A stretch of DNA of 44,029 bases. It comes from Streptomyces himalayensis subsp. himalayensis (lineage in GTDB: Bacteria > Actinomycetota > Actinomycetes > Streptomycetales > Streptomycetaceae). The position numbers and the translations under genes were made by a program. Below, one piece after another: positions 1-7,982 of this stretch. Positions within the stretch are counted from its first letter, which is position 1. Each line of letters begins with the position of its first letter. The stretch is taken from positions 1 to 44,029 of the forward strand of contig NZ_JACEHE010000047.1 in assembly GCF_013778455.1 (NCBI RefSeq). The letters run 5' to 3'. The notes beneath the pieces are model-generated. The model saw only the letters and a list, made by a program, of their open reading frames with translations, had not been told where the DNA came from and searched no databases.

Positions 1-267
1 CGCCCAGGCCTGCCCCTGGACCCGATCGCCACCGCCAAGATCGAGGACCTGATGGAGCATCTCGCCCGGGAGTTCACGATCATCGTCGTCACACACAACA
101 TGCAGCAGGCGGCGCGCGTCTCGCACCGCACCGCCTTCTTCACCGCGGACGTCGACCCACAAGGCGTGCGCCACGGCCGGCTGGTCGAGTACGACGAGAC
201 GGCACTCATCTTCTCCAACCCATCCGACCAGCGCACCGAGGACTACATCTCCGGCCGCTTCGGCTGA
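1..267 (+). CDS. pstB: Phosphate ABC transporter ATP-binding protein PstB, C-terminal part (5' end outside window)
   Basis: The frame is open from base 1 and ends FSNPSDQRTEDYISGRFG, the classic PstB C-terminus. The H-loop is present (VVTHNMQQA), and LDPIATAKIEDLM matches PstB after the D-loop. PstB is the cytoplasmic ATPase of the PstSCAB high-affinity phosphate importer. One thing is odd. Where PstB normally reads DEPCSALDP, this frame reads RPGLPLDP, so the catalytic Walker B Glu position appears to be Arg and the SALD D-loop is LPLD. Either the protein is impaired or the very edge of the window is atypical sequence. The next gene, a response regulator, follows after about 90 bases on the same strand. 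Identity as PstB is secure; activity is doubtful. Confidence 0.85.
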   Translation, partial: RPGLPLDPIATAKIEDLMEHLAREFTIIVVTHNMQQAARVSHRTAFFTADVDPQGVRHGRLVEYDETALIFSNPSDQRTEDYISGRFG

Positions 268-354
268 GACCGATCCGGGTCTTGAGACCGGCCCGGGCCC
301 TGAGACCGGTCCTGGTCCGTCCCTTTGCGCACGACACGTGAAGGAGAGCCACGG

Positions 355-1170
355 GTGACGCCCGATCCGCACCGGCCGCCGCAGCCATACGTGAAGAGCG
401 GCCCGGGCCGCCCTGAAGAGGGCAAGGCTCCCGATCTCATGCTGGCCGAGCCCGACGAGGACCTGGCCGCCAAGACCAGGGCGCGCTTCGAAGAGGCGGG
501 CCTTCGGACCGTGGTCTGCCACGACGGTGCCGAGGCTCTGCTGCAGGTCGGCGTGCACCATCCCCGCGCGGTGCTGCTCGGCGCTCCTCTGCCGGTCGTC
601 GACGCCGCGCGGGTCACCCAGCTGATCGCCCAACTCCACCTCGTGCCGGTCCTGGTGGCCGCCGGGCCCGACGGGGCCGCGGAGGCGACGGCAGCGGTGG
701 AGGCGGGCGCAGTCGCCTTCGTGGCCCGCCCCTACCGGACCGATGAGATCGTCCCCCTGCTCATCTCCGGAGGCCGGGACGAAGACAACCGCGCCCAGCC
801 CTTGGTGGTCGGCGACATCGAACTCGATCCGGCGGGCTTCCACGTCCGTGTACGCGGGCGCTCGCTGCAGTTGCCCGTACGTGAGTTCATGCTGCTGCGC
901 TACCTGATGGAGAACGCCAACCGGGTCGTCAGCCGGAGCGAGCTGACCCTGGCCCTGTGGGGGAGCGAGACCTTGGACAGCAACACCCTGACCGTGCACA
1001 TCCGCCGAGTGCGCACCAAACTCCGGGAGGAGGGCGCGAGCCGCTGCACCATCGACGCCATCCGCGGCATGGGCTACCGCCTCGAGTACATCCCTTCGAA
1101 AGCCGCGCGCAGGAAGGCCAGAACGTCCTCCCGGGACCCCCGCCGCATAGGAAGCGCGCCGGAGGCGTGA
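355..1170 (+). CDS. OmpR/PhoB-family winged-helix regulator with degenerate receiver domain
   Basis: This is a 271-residue protein. Residues about 25-140 have the receiver fold pattern. The C-terminal part (about 145-240) is a Trans_reg_C winged helix, with ELTLALWG, LTVHIRRVRTKLR and a final RGMGYRLEY. In the receiver the usual phospho-acceptor Asp is Gly76 (VLLGAPLP, where VLLDLMLP is expected), and the conserved Lys is Arg125 (VARPYRTDE). Aspartyl phosphorylation therefore looks impossible. GTG at 355 is chosen because AAGGAG lies at 341-346; an in-frame TTG at 325 lacks such a site. No histidine kinase is adjacent. Sitting directly after pstB, it may control the phosphate genes constitutively or through another signal; that is inference. 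Confidence 0.85.
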   Translation: MTPDPHRPPQPYVKSGPGRPEEGKAPDLMLAEPDEDLAAKTRARFEEAGLRTVVCHDGAEALLQVGVHHPRAVLLGAPLPVVDAARVTQLIAQLHLVPVLVAAGPDGAAEATAAVEAGAVAFVARPYRTDEIVPLLISGGRDEDNRAQPLVVGDIELDPAGFHVRVRGRSLQLPVREFMLLRYLMENANRVVSRSELTLALWGSETLDSNTLTVHIRRVRTKLREEGASRCTIDAIRGMGYRLEYIPSKAARRKARTSSRDPRRIGSAPEA

Positions 1171-1242
1171 ACGTGAACTCCTTGTTGTCTCGCCGACGTG
1201 GACCCGTGAGTCGGATGCGTGCGGGTCACCCGTGGCCACCAA

Positions 1243-1260
1243 AGTGAACGCTTGGTGAAC
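1243..1260 (-). promoter_or_regulatory. PHO-box-like direct repeats (candidate PhoP site)
   Basis: Read on the minus strand there are two 7-mers, GTTCACC and GTTCACT, starting exactly 11 bases apart. That is the spacing of direct-repeat units in Streptomyces PhoP-binding PHO boxes (GTTCACC-type). They lie about 60-80 bases before the arsR start. The orientation is opposite to arsR, and only two good units are visible. Confidence 0.5.
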
Positions 1261-1321
1261 AAGGTTCGCGATGTGTCTTTGAACACACTGCGCACTTCTG
1301 ACGGACACTTATCGTGAAAAG

Positions 1322-1693
1322 GTGGCTATCACTGAATTGAGCGCCTCGGTGGTGGTTGATGAGGCGCAGGCGGAGACGTGCACTCCCGGGCTCGCGTGTC
1401 TGCTGATCGATCGCGAAGAGGCCCAACGGCTGGCAGCCATGCTCAAGGCGATCGCCGATCCCACCCGGCTGCAGATATTCCGGATCATCGAGCGTGCGCC
1501 CGCAGGTGAGGCCTGCGTATGCGACCTGGTCGCATGCCTGGGTTTCCGGCAGCCGACGGTCAGTCACCACCTGAAGACAATGACGGAAGCGGGACTGCTG
1601 AACCGTGAGCGTCGCGGAACCTGGGCCTGGTACTCGGTCAACCAGGAGGGCCTGAACAAGGTACGCGCGATCCTCGATCCTTCGGTCGCCTGA
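1322..1693 (+). CDS. arsR: ArsR/SmtB-family metalloregulator, arsenic-type
   Basis: This 123-residue repressor has a central winged helix: LKAIADPTRLQIFRII, then the recognition region RQPTVSHHLKTMTEAGLL. Cys65 and Cys67 in GEACVCDLV correspond to the CxC arsenite-binding motif (ELCVCDL) of classical ArsR, so it probably senses As(III)/Sb(III) and releases DNA on binding. Further cysteines are at 20, 26 and 72. The start is uncertain: GTG 1322 directly abuts an AAAAGG sequence, and TTG 1337 or GTG 1349 would be better spaced. Neighbours are a broken pstS and an ArsO-like flavoprotein. No arsC or arsenite pump gene is visible in the window. Confidence 0.88.
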   Translation: MAITELSASVVVDEAQAETCTPGLACLLIDREEAQRLAAMLKAIADPTRLQIFRIIERAPAGEACVCDLVACLGFRQPTVSHHLKTMTEAGLLNRERRGTWAWYSVNQEGLNKVRAILDPSVA

Positions 1694-1743
1694 AGGGCGT
1701 ACGCCTTCGTGCTTGGGTGAAGGCCAACTGCCCGCCGTGGGCG

Positions 1744-2745
1744 TCAGGTTGCTCGTCGCCCCGTGATCAGGAAAGCGTCCGCACGACCTGGCGGACGTCG
1801 GCGGCGACGGAGGGTCGCGTAGTCGAAGTTCAACCTCAGGTCCTTGCCGTCGCCCGCGATCTCGGCCGCGGCGATGCCGGCGGATGCGGTTGCCGGAGAG
1901 GGAGCCACGGGCTCGGCCGCTCCGGTGTCGATGCTGACCGTTTCGATCTTCAGGGCGACCGAGAAGGAGAGCTCGAAGTAGCCGATGGCCCCGTCATTCG
2001 AATCGACCACCGAGGCAACGCCGCTCGACCCGTCCGCGGACTCGCCGAGCCTGCCCTGCCATGCCTTCTCGGCCGGGTACTGCCACACCTCAGGTGCCGC
2101 TCCGGAGAGGTAGGACTGGAAGTTCTGAGTCGTCCCCGAGTCGTCCGACCGGTGCACGGGTCGAATGCGTGTGTCCGGCAGTTCGGCGTCCGGGTTCAGC
2201 CTCCGGATGGCCGGGTCGTTCCAGGTGGTGATCCGGGCGTCGAAGATCCTGGCGAGGGTTGGGGCGTCCAGCACCAGGTTGTCCACGCCGCGAAGGTTGT
2301 AGCCGATGGCGATGGGGCCGCCGAGCATGGGCAGGTCGATGGCTCTGCCGCCCGGGCAGGCGTTCTCCGACGACAGTTCCACATCTTCGGGCTTGAGCGG
2401 GCTGTCGGAGCCGCCGAACGCGGTGGCCGCCCGCAGGAACTGGGCGACGCCGGCGCCCGAACCCACGGGGTTGTAGGCGATCCGCACACCGGGGCAGGCG
2501 CGTTGGTACTGGCCGATCCAGTACTTCATGGCGTTCTGCTGCGCGGTGGACCCCGAGCCGGGGACCTTGCCCTTCTTGGCGCAGTCGATATCGGCTACCG
2601 CAGCAGGCGTGGCGGACGGAATGTCCGAGTCCCCGTCGTCCTCCGAGCCCACGAATCCGCAACCCGCCAGCAGTGCGGCCGCCATGGAAGCGGCGGTGAT
2701 CGTAGTGACCCTTCGGGTCCTGCGTCCCGGATGTGGGCGCTGCAC
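1744..2745 (-). pseudogene. pstS: Phosphate-binding lipoprotein PstS, broken by internal deletion and frameshift
   Basis: Most of a PstS is present: a lipoprotein signal with lipobox LLAGC, then GSGSTAQQNAMKYW, NPVGSGAGVAQF, FGGSDSPL, TTWNDPAI and HRSDDSGTTQNFQSYL. After LNFDYAT, where PstS normally continues for about 70 residues, the frame turns into an Arg-rich tail ending in TGRRAT (333 aa total). In a neighbouring frame the same DNA reads SVAADVRQVVRTLS followed by a stop at 1767-1769, which resembles a PstS C-terminus. A deletion of roughly 60 codons with a frameshift explains both. The start is GTG 2745 behind GAGGGGG. Whether a shortened protein is still made is unknown. Confidence 0.8.
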
Positions 2746-3076
2746 TGTGGTTCCCCCTCGGTGTACCGCGAACAGATCATCGATGCTCGCGGATCAATCG
2801 CGTTGACGGGTGACAGTAAGGCGAACATCCGTCGACGTCCCGCTGTACGGAAATCGAGCGCCGAAGGTCGTGAGCGAGCCGCCGGGGGCGGCGGGTCGGG
2901 CTTGGACGGGTGGTCGGTGTTGCAGCGGCTAAATTCGACGTGTGTCTATGTTGACAGATGTCGATGCACCTGTCAGGCTCACGGACGAAAAGCGATATCG
3001 ATAGGCGTCGAATCAGGTAGCGTCCGTGAGGGCAGGGCGCATCCGCAGCACGCCGGTACGTGAGGAGACAGCAGTC
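2746..3076. promoter_or_regulatory. Divergent intergenic region between pstS and arsO-like gene
   Basis: These 331 bases must hold the promoters of both divergent genes. Near pstS, the minus strand reads GTTCGCC and TGTCACC 11 bases apart (2809-2826), a weak PHO-box-like pair. Near the flavoprotein, the direct repeat TGTCTATG (2943-2950) / TGTCGATG (2959-2966) and the palindrome CGATATCG (2993-3000) are candidate ArsR operator elements. No coding frame is convincing. Confidence 0.45.
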
Positions 3077-4429
3077 ATGGGTGAGCAGCAACTGCCGGTG
3101 GTCGTGATCGGCGCAGGACCGGTCGGTCTGGCCGCCGCCGCGCATCTGGTCGGCCGTGGCCTGGAACCGCTGGTCCTGGAGGCCGGACCGTCCGCTGGTA
3201 CGGCGGTGCGCGACTGGTCGCACGTGCGGCTGTTCTCCCCCTGGGCCGAGGTCGTCGACCCGGCTGCCGAGAAGCTGCTGGCATCTACGGGGTGGGTGAA
3301 GCCGGACGGCGCGACGTATCCCTCCGGCGGCGACTGGGCCTCGCTCTACCTCCAGCCCCTGGCCGACGTCCTCGGGGACCGCGTCCGCTACGGCGCCGAG
3401 GTCTCAGGGGTCTCCCGCGCCGGCCGCGACCGGGTCGTAGACGCCGGGCGTGAGGAGCAGCCCTTCACCGTCCATGTGGCGCACGCCGACGGCACGGAGG
3501 AGCGGATCACCGCCCGTGCGGTGATCGACGCCTCCGGTACGTGGACCGCCCCGAGCCCTGCCGGTGGCGACGGCCTGCCCGCCCTCGGCGAGAAGGCGGC
3601 CGCCGGCCGCATCGCCTACCGGGTCCCGGACCTCGTCGACCCGGCCGTGCGCGCCCGTTACGCCGGCAGGCGCACCGCCGTCATCGGCTCGGGCGCCTCG
3701 GCCTTCACCGCCCTCGCGTACCTTGCGGAGCTGGCGAAGGAGGCGCCCGGTACGCACGCGGTGTGGATTCTCCGGCGCGGCATCAGCGGCAGCACCTTCG
3801 GCGGCGGTGAGGCCGACGAGCTTCCGGCCCGCGGCGCGCTCGGCCTACGAGCCAGGGCCGCCGTGGAGGACGGATACGCGAGCGCCGTCACCGGCTTCCG
3901 CACCGCCGCCGTGGAGAGGGACGGCGACCGACTCGTGCTCGTAGGCGAGGACGAGCGCCGCCTCGACGCCGTGGACGAGGTGATCGTCCTGACCGGTTTC
4001 CGCCCCGACACCTCCATCCTGTCCGAGCTGCGCCTGAACCTCGACGAGCGCCTCGAGGCCCCCGTGGCACTCGCCCCGCTGATCGACCCGAACGTCCACT
4101 CGTGCGGCACCGTCTACCCGCACGGCGCCAAGGAGCTCTCCCACGCGGAGAAGGACGTCTACGTGGTCGGCATGAAGAGCTACGGGCGCGCCCCGACCTT
4201 CTTGGCCATGACCGGATACGAGCAGGTCCGCTCGGTCGCCGCCGCCCTGGCCGGAGACCAGGAGGCCGCCGAACGCGTGGAGTTGACCCTCCCCGAGACC
4301 GGAGTGTGCGGCGGCGCGGGCCTGTTCGACGAGCCGGAGGGCACCGAACAGTCCGGCGGAGGCTGCTGCGCGGCACCCACCACTCTGCAGATCGGCGTCG
4401 GAGCCCGTACCGCCTCGGGCGGCTGCTGA
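3077..4429 (+). CDS. ArsO-like FAD/NAD(P)-dependent flavoprotein monooxygenase with Cys-rich C-terminus
   Basis: This 450-residue protein has two Rossmann motifs: GAGPVGLAAAAHL near residue 11, for FAD, and GSGASAFTALAYL in the middle, for NAD(P)H. It also has an FxGxxxD-like ending, LTGFRPDTSIL. It resembles the flavin-dependent monooxygenases of actinobacterial ars clusters (ArsO-type, thought to act with organoarsenicals or arsenite). The C-terminal 45 residues are unusual, with GVCGG, GGGCC and a terminal GGC giving four cysteines. This suggests metalloid or thiol chemistry. ATG 3077 is preceded by GAGGAG about 10 bases upstream. It is divergent from broken pstS and convergent with the glyoxalase-like gene. 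The substrate is inferred, not shown. Confidence 0.75.
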   Translation: MGEQQLPVVVIGAGPVGLAAAAHLVGRGLEPLVLEAGPSAGTAVRDWSHVRLFSPWAEVVDPAAEKLLASTGWVKPDGATYPSGGDWASLYLQPLADVLGDRVRYGAEVSGVSRAGRDRVVDAGREEQPFTVHVAHADGTEERITARAVIDASGTWTAPSPAGGDGLPALGEKAAAGRIAYRVPDLVDPAVRARYAGRRTAVIGSGASAFTALAYLAELAKEAPGTHAVWILRRGISGSTFGGGEADELPARGALGLRARAAVEDGYASAVTGFRTAAVERDGDRLVLVGEDERRLDAVDEVIVLTGFRPDTSILSELRLNLDERLEAPVALAPLIDPNVHSCGTVYPHGAKELSHAEKDVYVVGMKSYGRAPTFLAMTGYEQVRSVAAALAGDQEAAERVELTLPETGVCGGAGLFDEPEGTEQSGGGCCAAPTTLQIGVGARTASGGC

Positions 4430-4455
4430 CCGGCGCCACCCGCATCGACGCGGTG

Positions 4456-5259
4456 TCAGCCCGCCGTCCGTAGGAGCGCGAACACCGCTCCCTCCGGATC
4501 CGCCACCGTTGCCGTCCGCCCCTTGTCCCCGTCGTGCGGCGGCTGCAGCACATGTCCGCCCAGGTCGGTCAATCGTTCCGCCGCCTCGTCGACGTCCGCG
4601 ACCTCGAAGTACGTCATCCAATGGGCGCCACGATCCCGGGGCAGCGCACGCCCCACGCCGTGGATGGACGCCACCGGGCGGCCGTCCAGATGCAGCGTCA
4701 CATAGTCGAAGTCGGCCGAGACGACAGCCTCCTCCTTGTAACCGAACACGGACTGATAGAACCGGGCGACGCTCGCGGTGTCCCGCGTCATGAGTTCGTT
4801 CCAGACGGGGGCACCGGGCACGCCGGCGGCCGCCATGCCCAGGTGCGCGGCCGCCTGCCAGATGCCGAACACCGCGCCTGCCGGGTCCGACGCGATGGCC
4901 ATGCGCCCCGCGGCGGCCGCATGCAGCGGGCCGACGCCGACGGTGCCGCCGCAGTGGCGCACGGTCGCGGCCGTCGTGTCCGCGTCGTCCGTGGCCAGAT
5001 ACGGCGTCCAGGCGACGGGGAGTTCCCGCCCGCCGGGCAACCGGCCGATGCCGGCCACCTCCTCGCCGTCGAGCAGGGCCCTTACGTACGGCCCGAGTTG
5101 CTGCGGCCCGGGTCGGAACTCCCAGCCGAACAGCTCCCCGTAGAACTGCTGAGTCGCCTCCATGCCGTGCACCATCAGACTCACCCAGCAAGGTTCACCG
5201 AGTGTGCGCCGTGCGGGACCGGAGTCGTCCTGCCGGTCCTGGGACCCCGCCTCGGTCAT
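4456..5259 (-). CDS. VOC-family (glyoxalase/bleomycin-resistance-like) protein with two VOC domains
   Basis: This protein of about 267 residues has two similar halves, each a vicinal-oxygen-chelate unit. The first runs from GEPCWVSLMVHGMEATQQFY to DPAGAVFGIW; the second runs from PVWNELMTRDTASVARFY to DPEGAVFALL. Such CFP32-type proteins are common in Streptomyces; substrates are mostly unknown. It is not the shorter single-domain ArsI C-As lyase. An in-frame GTG sits at 5265, but the GAGGAG at about 5268-5273 is better spaced (9 bases) from ATG 5259. The gene runs convergently towards the ArsO-like gene, with only about 26 bases between them. A link to arsenic is suggested only by position. 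Confidence 0.85.
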   Translation of the reverse strand: MTEAGSQDRQDDSGPARRTLGEPCWVSLMVHGMEATQQFYGELFGWEFRPGPQQLGPYVRALLDGEEVAGIGRLPGGRELPVAWTPYLATDDADTTAATVRHCGGTVGVGPLHAAAAGRMAIASDPAGAVFGIWQAAAHLGMAAAGVPGAPVWNELMTRDTASVARFYQSVFGYKEEAVVSADFDYVTLHLDGRPVASIHGVGRALPRDRGAHWMTYFEVADVDEAAERLTDLGGHVLQPPHDGDKGRTATVADPEGAVFALLRTAG

Positions 5260-5675
5260 CGTCACGCTCTCCTCGACCCCTTCGGTGCGGCCGGACGACG
5301 GATGACGTCATCACCGGTCATCCGCCACCGTCACCTGTAGCCCGTCACCTGCTGCCGTCGGTTGTGCTCGCTTCCACGCTTCACATACGCGCCCCGCGCC
5401 ACTCTGCGGATGCCGCCGCGTCAGGCAGATGCTCGCACTCCCTGTCGCGGCCCGTGCCCCGGCCGCGCCGTGTCGGGGCGGCTTGTGGCGAGAGGATGTC
5501 CGCATCCCTCACTCACGCGTTGCCGGGTTACTCACCCGTTCCCGGGCCGTTGCCGCGCGATGTCGATCAGTTGTACACGGCGTGCTCGGACCCGCACAGG
5601 GCGTGGTCGGACCCCCGGCGGAGCAGGTTAGCCGGACGCGGGCGTGGGGGCCACCCCGTGCGCAAGGATGGAGCC
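5260..5675. other. Gene-free region between divergent VOC and sulfurtransferase genes
   Basis: About 415 bases hold the divergent promoters. I see no convincing coding frame, repeat or operator. AAGGA at 5664-5668 is the ribosome-binding site of the next gene. Confidence 0.5.
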
Positions 5676-6521
5676 ATGAATGCCATCATCTCCGCGTCTG
5701 AACTGGCGAACGAGTTGGCGGGTGGCAAGCCGCCGGTGCTGCTCGATGTCCGCTGGCAGTTGAGCACGGCCCAAGGGGCCGCCCCCTTCGACGGCCGGGC
5801 CGCATACGAAGCCGGGCACATCCCCGGGGCGGTCTTCGTCGACCTCGACGCCGAGTTGGCGGGACCGCCCGGCGCGGCCGGTCGCCACCCTCTGCCGGAC
5901 GTTGCCGAGTTCGGTGCGGCGATGCGCCGGGCGGGCGTCTCGGCCGACACCCCGGTCGTCGCGTACGACGGCGGGCAGGGCTGGGCCGCAGCGCGGGCGT
6001 GGTGGCTGCTGCGCTGGACGGGTCACCCTTCGGTGCGGGTCCTCGACGGCGGCATCGGCGCATGGGAAGGGCCGCTCGACACCGAGACGCCTTCACCGGA
6101 GCCGGGGACGTTCGTGCCCGAGCCGGGTGCCACGGGGCTGCTCGACGCGGACGGCGCCGCCGCGCTGGCCCGCACGGGCCTGCTCCTGGACGCCCGCGCC
6201 GCCGAGCGCTACCGCGGTGACCTCGAGCCGATCGACCCGGTCGCCGGTCACGTCCCCGGCGCCGTCTCCGCGCCGACCACGGAGAACATCGCGGAGGACG
6301 GGCGCTTCCTGCCGGCCGAGGAGTTGGCCGCCCGCTTCAAGTCCCTGGGCGCATCCGGGACTTCCGAGATCGGCGTGTACTGCGGCTCAGGTGTCTCGGC
6401 GGCCCATGAGGTACTGGCCCTGGCCGTCGCAGGCATCCCGGCCGCGCTGTATGTGGGCTCCTGGTCGGAGTGGTCGTCGGATCCGTCCCGCCCGGTGGCG
6501 ACGGGCCCGGAGTCGGGCTGA
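5676..6521 (+). CDS. sseA: Thiosulfate/3-mercaptopyruvate sulfurtransferase (two-domain rhodanese)
   Basis: The 281-residue protein has two rhodanese domains. The N-terminal one is inactive (VLLDVRWQL, YEAGHIPGAVFVDLD). The C-terminal one carries active-site Cys236 in VYCGSGVSAAHEV. The CGSGVxA loop is typical of tandem rhodaneses of the SseA/CysA type, which move sulfane sulfur from thiosulfate or 3-mercaptopyruvate to cyanide or thiols. Which donor it prefers cannot be decided from the sequence. ATG 5676 follows AAGGA by 7 bases. It begins the conserved chromosomal block and is convergent with sepH. Confidence 0.9.
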   Translation: MNAIISASELANELAGGKPPVLLDVRWQLSTAQGAAPFDGRAAYEAGHIPGAVFVDLDAELAGPPGAAGRHPLPDVAEFGAAMRRAGVSADTPVVAYDGGQGWAAARAWWLLRWTGHPSVRVLDGGIGAWEGPLDTETPSPEPGTFVPEPGATGLLDADGAAALARTGLLLDARAAERYRGDLEPIDPVAGHVPGAVSAPTTENIAEDGRFLPAEELAARFKSLGASGTSEIGVYCGSGVSAAHEVLALAVAGIPAALYVGSWSEWSSDPSRPVATGPESG

Positions 6522-6926
6522 CACACGCGTCTGCGCCACCTGAACCGTCCACCTGGCGCGTGCCGCGGGAGGCGTGTGGCGGTGGCGTGGGTCTGCCTGG
6601 CGTGTGCCGCGGGAGGCGTGTGGCGGGGGTGTGCGTCCCCCGCCGCGTATCGCGAGGGTGTGGGCGCAGAGGGTCCCGCGTCCGCCTGGCGCCTACCCGA
6701 GGGGCAAGTACGCCAAGGGAGAGGGACCCGCACCTACCCGGCGCGGGCCCCTAAGCGGCCTTGGCGAAGTCTGGTGCGGTACCGCGCCCCGTAAGGGGCG
6801 CGGGGAACTGCGCGACCAGCCACGACGGACCCGCAGGTGTTGCACCGGACTTCCAGCGGAGCGCTTAGGCGTGACGACGGCGGGAGCGACATCGGCGTAC
6901 GAGCGCCTCCGTGCCCGACCGGGCCG
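6522..6926. repeat. Repeat-rich intergenic region between convergent sseA-like and sepH genes
   Basis: There are two features. A 23-base unit beginning GTGCCGCGGGAGG occurs at 6560-6582 and again, identically, at 6604-6626 (period 44). Then comes the hairpin GCGCCCC-GTAA-GGGGCGC (6784-6801), followed by GGGGAACTGCGCGACCAGCC. I recognise this as a very common dispersed intergenic element of Streptomyces genomes. It probably ends both convergent transcripts. No gene is seen. Confidence 0.7.
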
Positions 6927-7982
6927 CTACTCCTGCTTCTTCCTTCTCGTGCCGAACACGATCTCGTCCCAGCTCGGGACCGCCGCGCGACGGCCCGGCC
7001 GCACGCCGTCCGCCTCGGCCTGGCGGTCGGTGGCGCCGACGAGTCGGTCACGGTGGCTGGTCACCGAGCGCGGCATGAGCACGTCCGCGTAGGCGGAACC
7101 GGCAGATCCGGCCGAGGCCGCGGGGGCCGGCGGCTCCTCCGCCTCGGGCTCCTGCGCGGGCTCGTCCACGGGGCGCTCCGGCGCCGTCGAGGGACGTTCC
7201 GGCACGATCATGTCGCCACGGAAGCTGGGCACGGCCTCGAGCAGGCTGGTCAGGGAGTCGCGGCCCTGTTCGCTCGGGATGCTCTCCTCGGGCGGTTCGG
7301 GCGCTTGCGACGGCAGGCTCGGCCTCTCCAGGGCGCGGTCCAGCGGCCGGTCGCGCGGCAGCCGGGCGATGCGGGGCACGAACGGAAAGCTGGGCTCGGG
7401 CGCGGCGAGGTCGTCGGACTCACCGATCAGCGAGCGCGCCTCGTCGTCGACGGCCTGTACGAGCCGCCGCGGCGGGTCGTACGTCCAGCTCGCCGAGTGC
7501 GGTTCGCCCGCCACCCGGTAGACGAGCAGGACCTCCCAGGTGCCGTCGTCGCGGCGCCACGAGTCCCACTGGACGGTGTCCTTCTCGGCGCCGCGCAGCA
7601 ACAGCCGCTCCTGGACGGCCTCTCCGAGCGGGGGCCCCGCGTTCTCGCCGGGGCGCCGCACGGGAGTCTTCCGGGCCCGCTCGGCCATGAAGGCGCGCTC
7701 GGCCAGCACAGGACCCTCGAAGCGCCGAACGCGGTCGACGGGGATGCCGGCGAGCTGGGCGACTTCCTCCGCGGTGGCACCGGCACGTATACGCGCCTGG
7801 ATGTCACGGGGGCGGAGATGGCTCTCCACCTCGATCTCGATCTGGCCGAGGCGGGGACGGTCGCCGCGCACGGCGGCGCGGAGACGTTCGTCAATCGGAA
7901 GCGTGTACTCCGTGCTGTCCGCAGCCTTCAGCACCAGCCGTGTGCCGTCATTGGAGACGGCCACGACACGCAGTTCGGGCAT
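6927..7982 (-). CDS. sepH: Septation protein SepH (DUF3071)
   Basis: The 351-residue protein begins MPELRVVAVSNDGTRLVL and has the conserved N-terminal DUF3071 part with a helix-turn-helix (AGATAEEVAQLAGIPVDRVRRFEGPV). A long Pro/Glu/Ala-rich linker follows. The C-terminus ends RRAAVPSWDEIVFGTRRKKQE, which is typical of actinobacterial SepH. SepH localises with FtsZ and stimulates FtsZ filament assembly; despite the HTH it is known as a cell-division protein. ATG 7982 is chosen over longer frames because GGGAGG lies just upstream and the family starts MPELR. It stands alone, convergent with the sulfurtransferase. Confidence 0.93.
   Translation of the reverse strand: MPELRVVAVSNDGTRLVLKAADSTEYTLPIDERLRAAVRGDRPRLGQIEIEVESHLRPRDIQARIRAGATAEEVAQLAGIPVDRVRRFEGPVLAERAFMAERARKTPVRRPGENAGPPLGEAVQERLLLRGAEKDTVQWDSWRRDDGTWEVLLVYRVAGEPHSASWTYDPPRRLVQAVDDEARSLIGESDDLAAPEPSFPFVPRIARLPRDRPLDRALERPSLPSQAPEPPEESIPSEQGRDSLTSLLEAVPSFRGDMIVPERPSTAPERPVDEPAQEPEAEEPPAPAASAGSAGSAYADVLMPRSVTSHRDRLVGATDRQAEADGVRPGRRAAVPSWDEIVFGTRRKKQE

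Noticed and set aside
2946..3010. Small RNA or riboswitch upstream of the ArsO-like gene
   Set aside because: Only short palindromes are seen; these suit a protein operator better than a folded RNA.
1717..3063. 448-codon plus-strand frame over the pstS region
   Set aside because: Antisense of pstS; no family features.
5202..5675. N-terminal extension of the sulfurtransferase
   Set aside because: In-frame sequence has no rhodanese similarity, and ATG 5676 has a proper ribosome-binding site.
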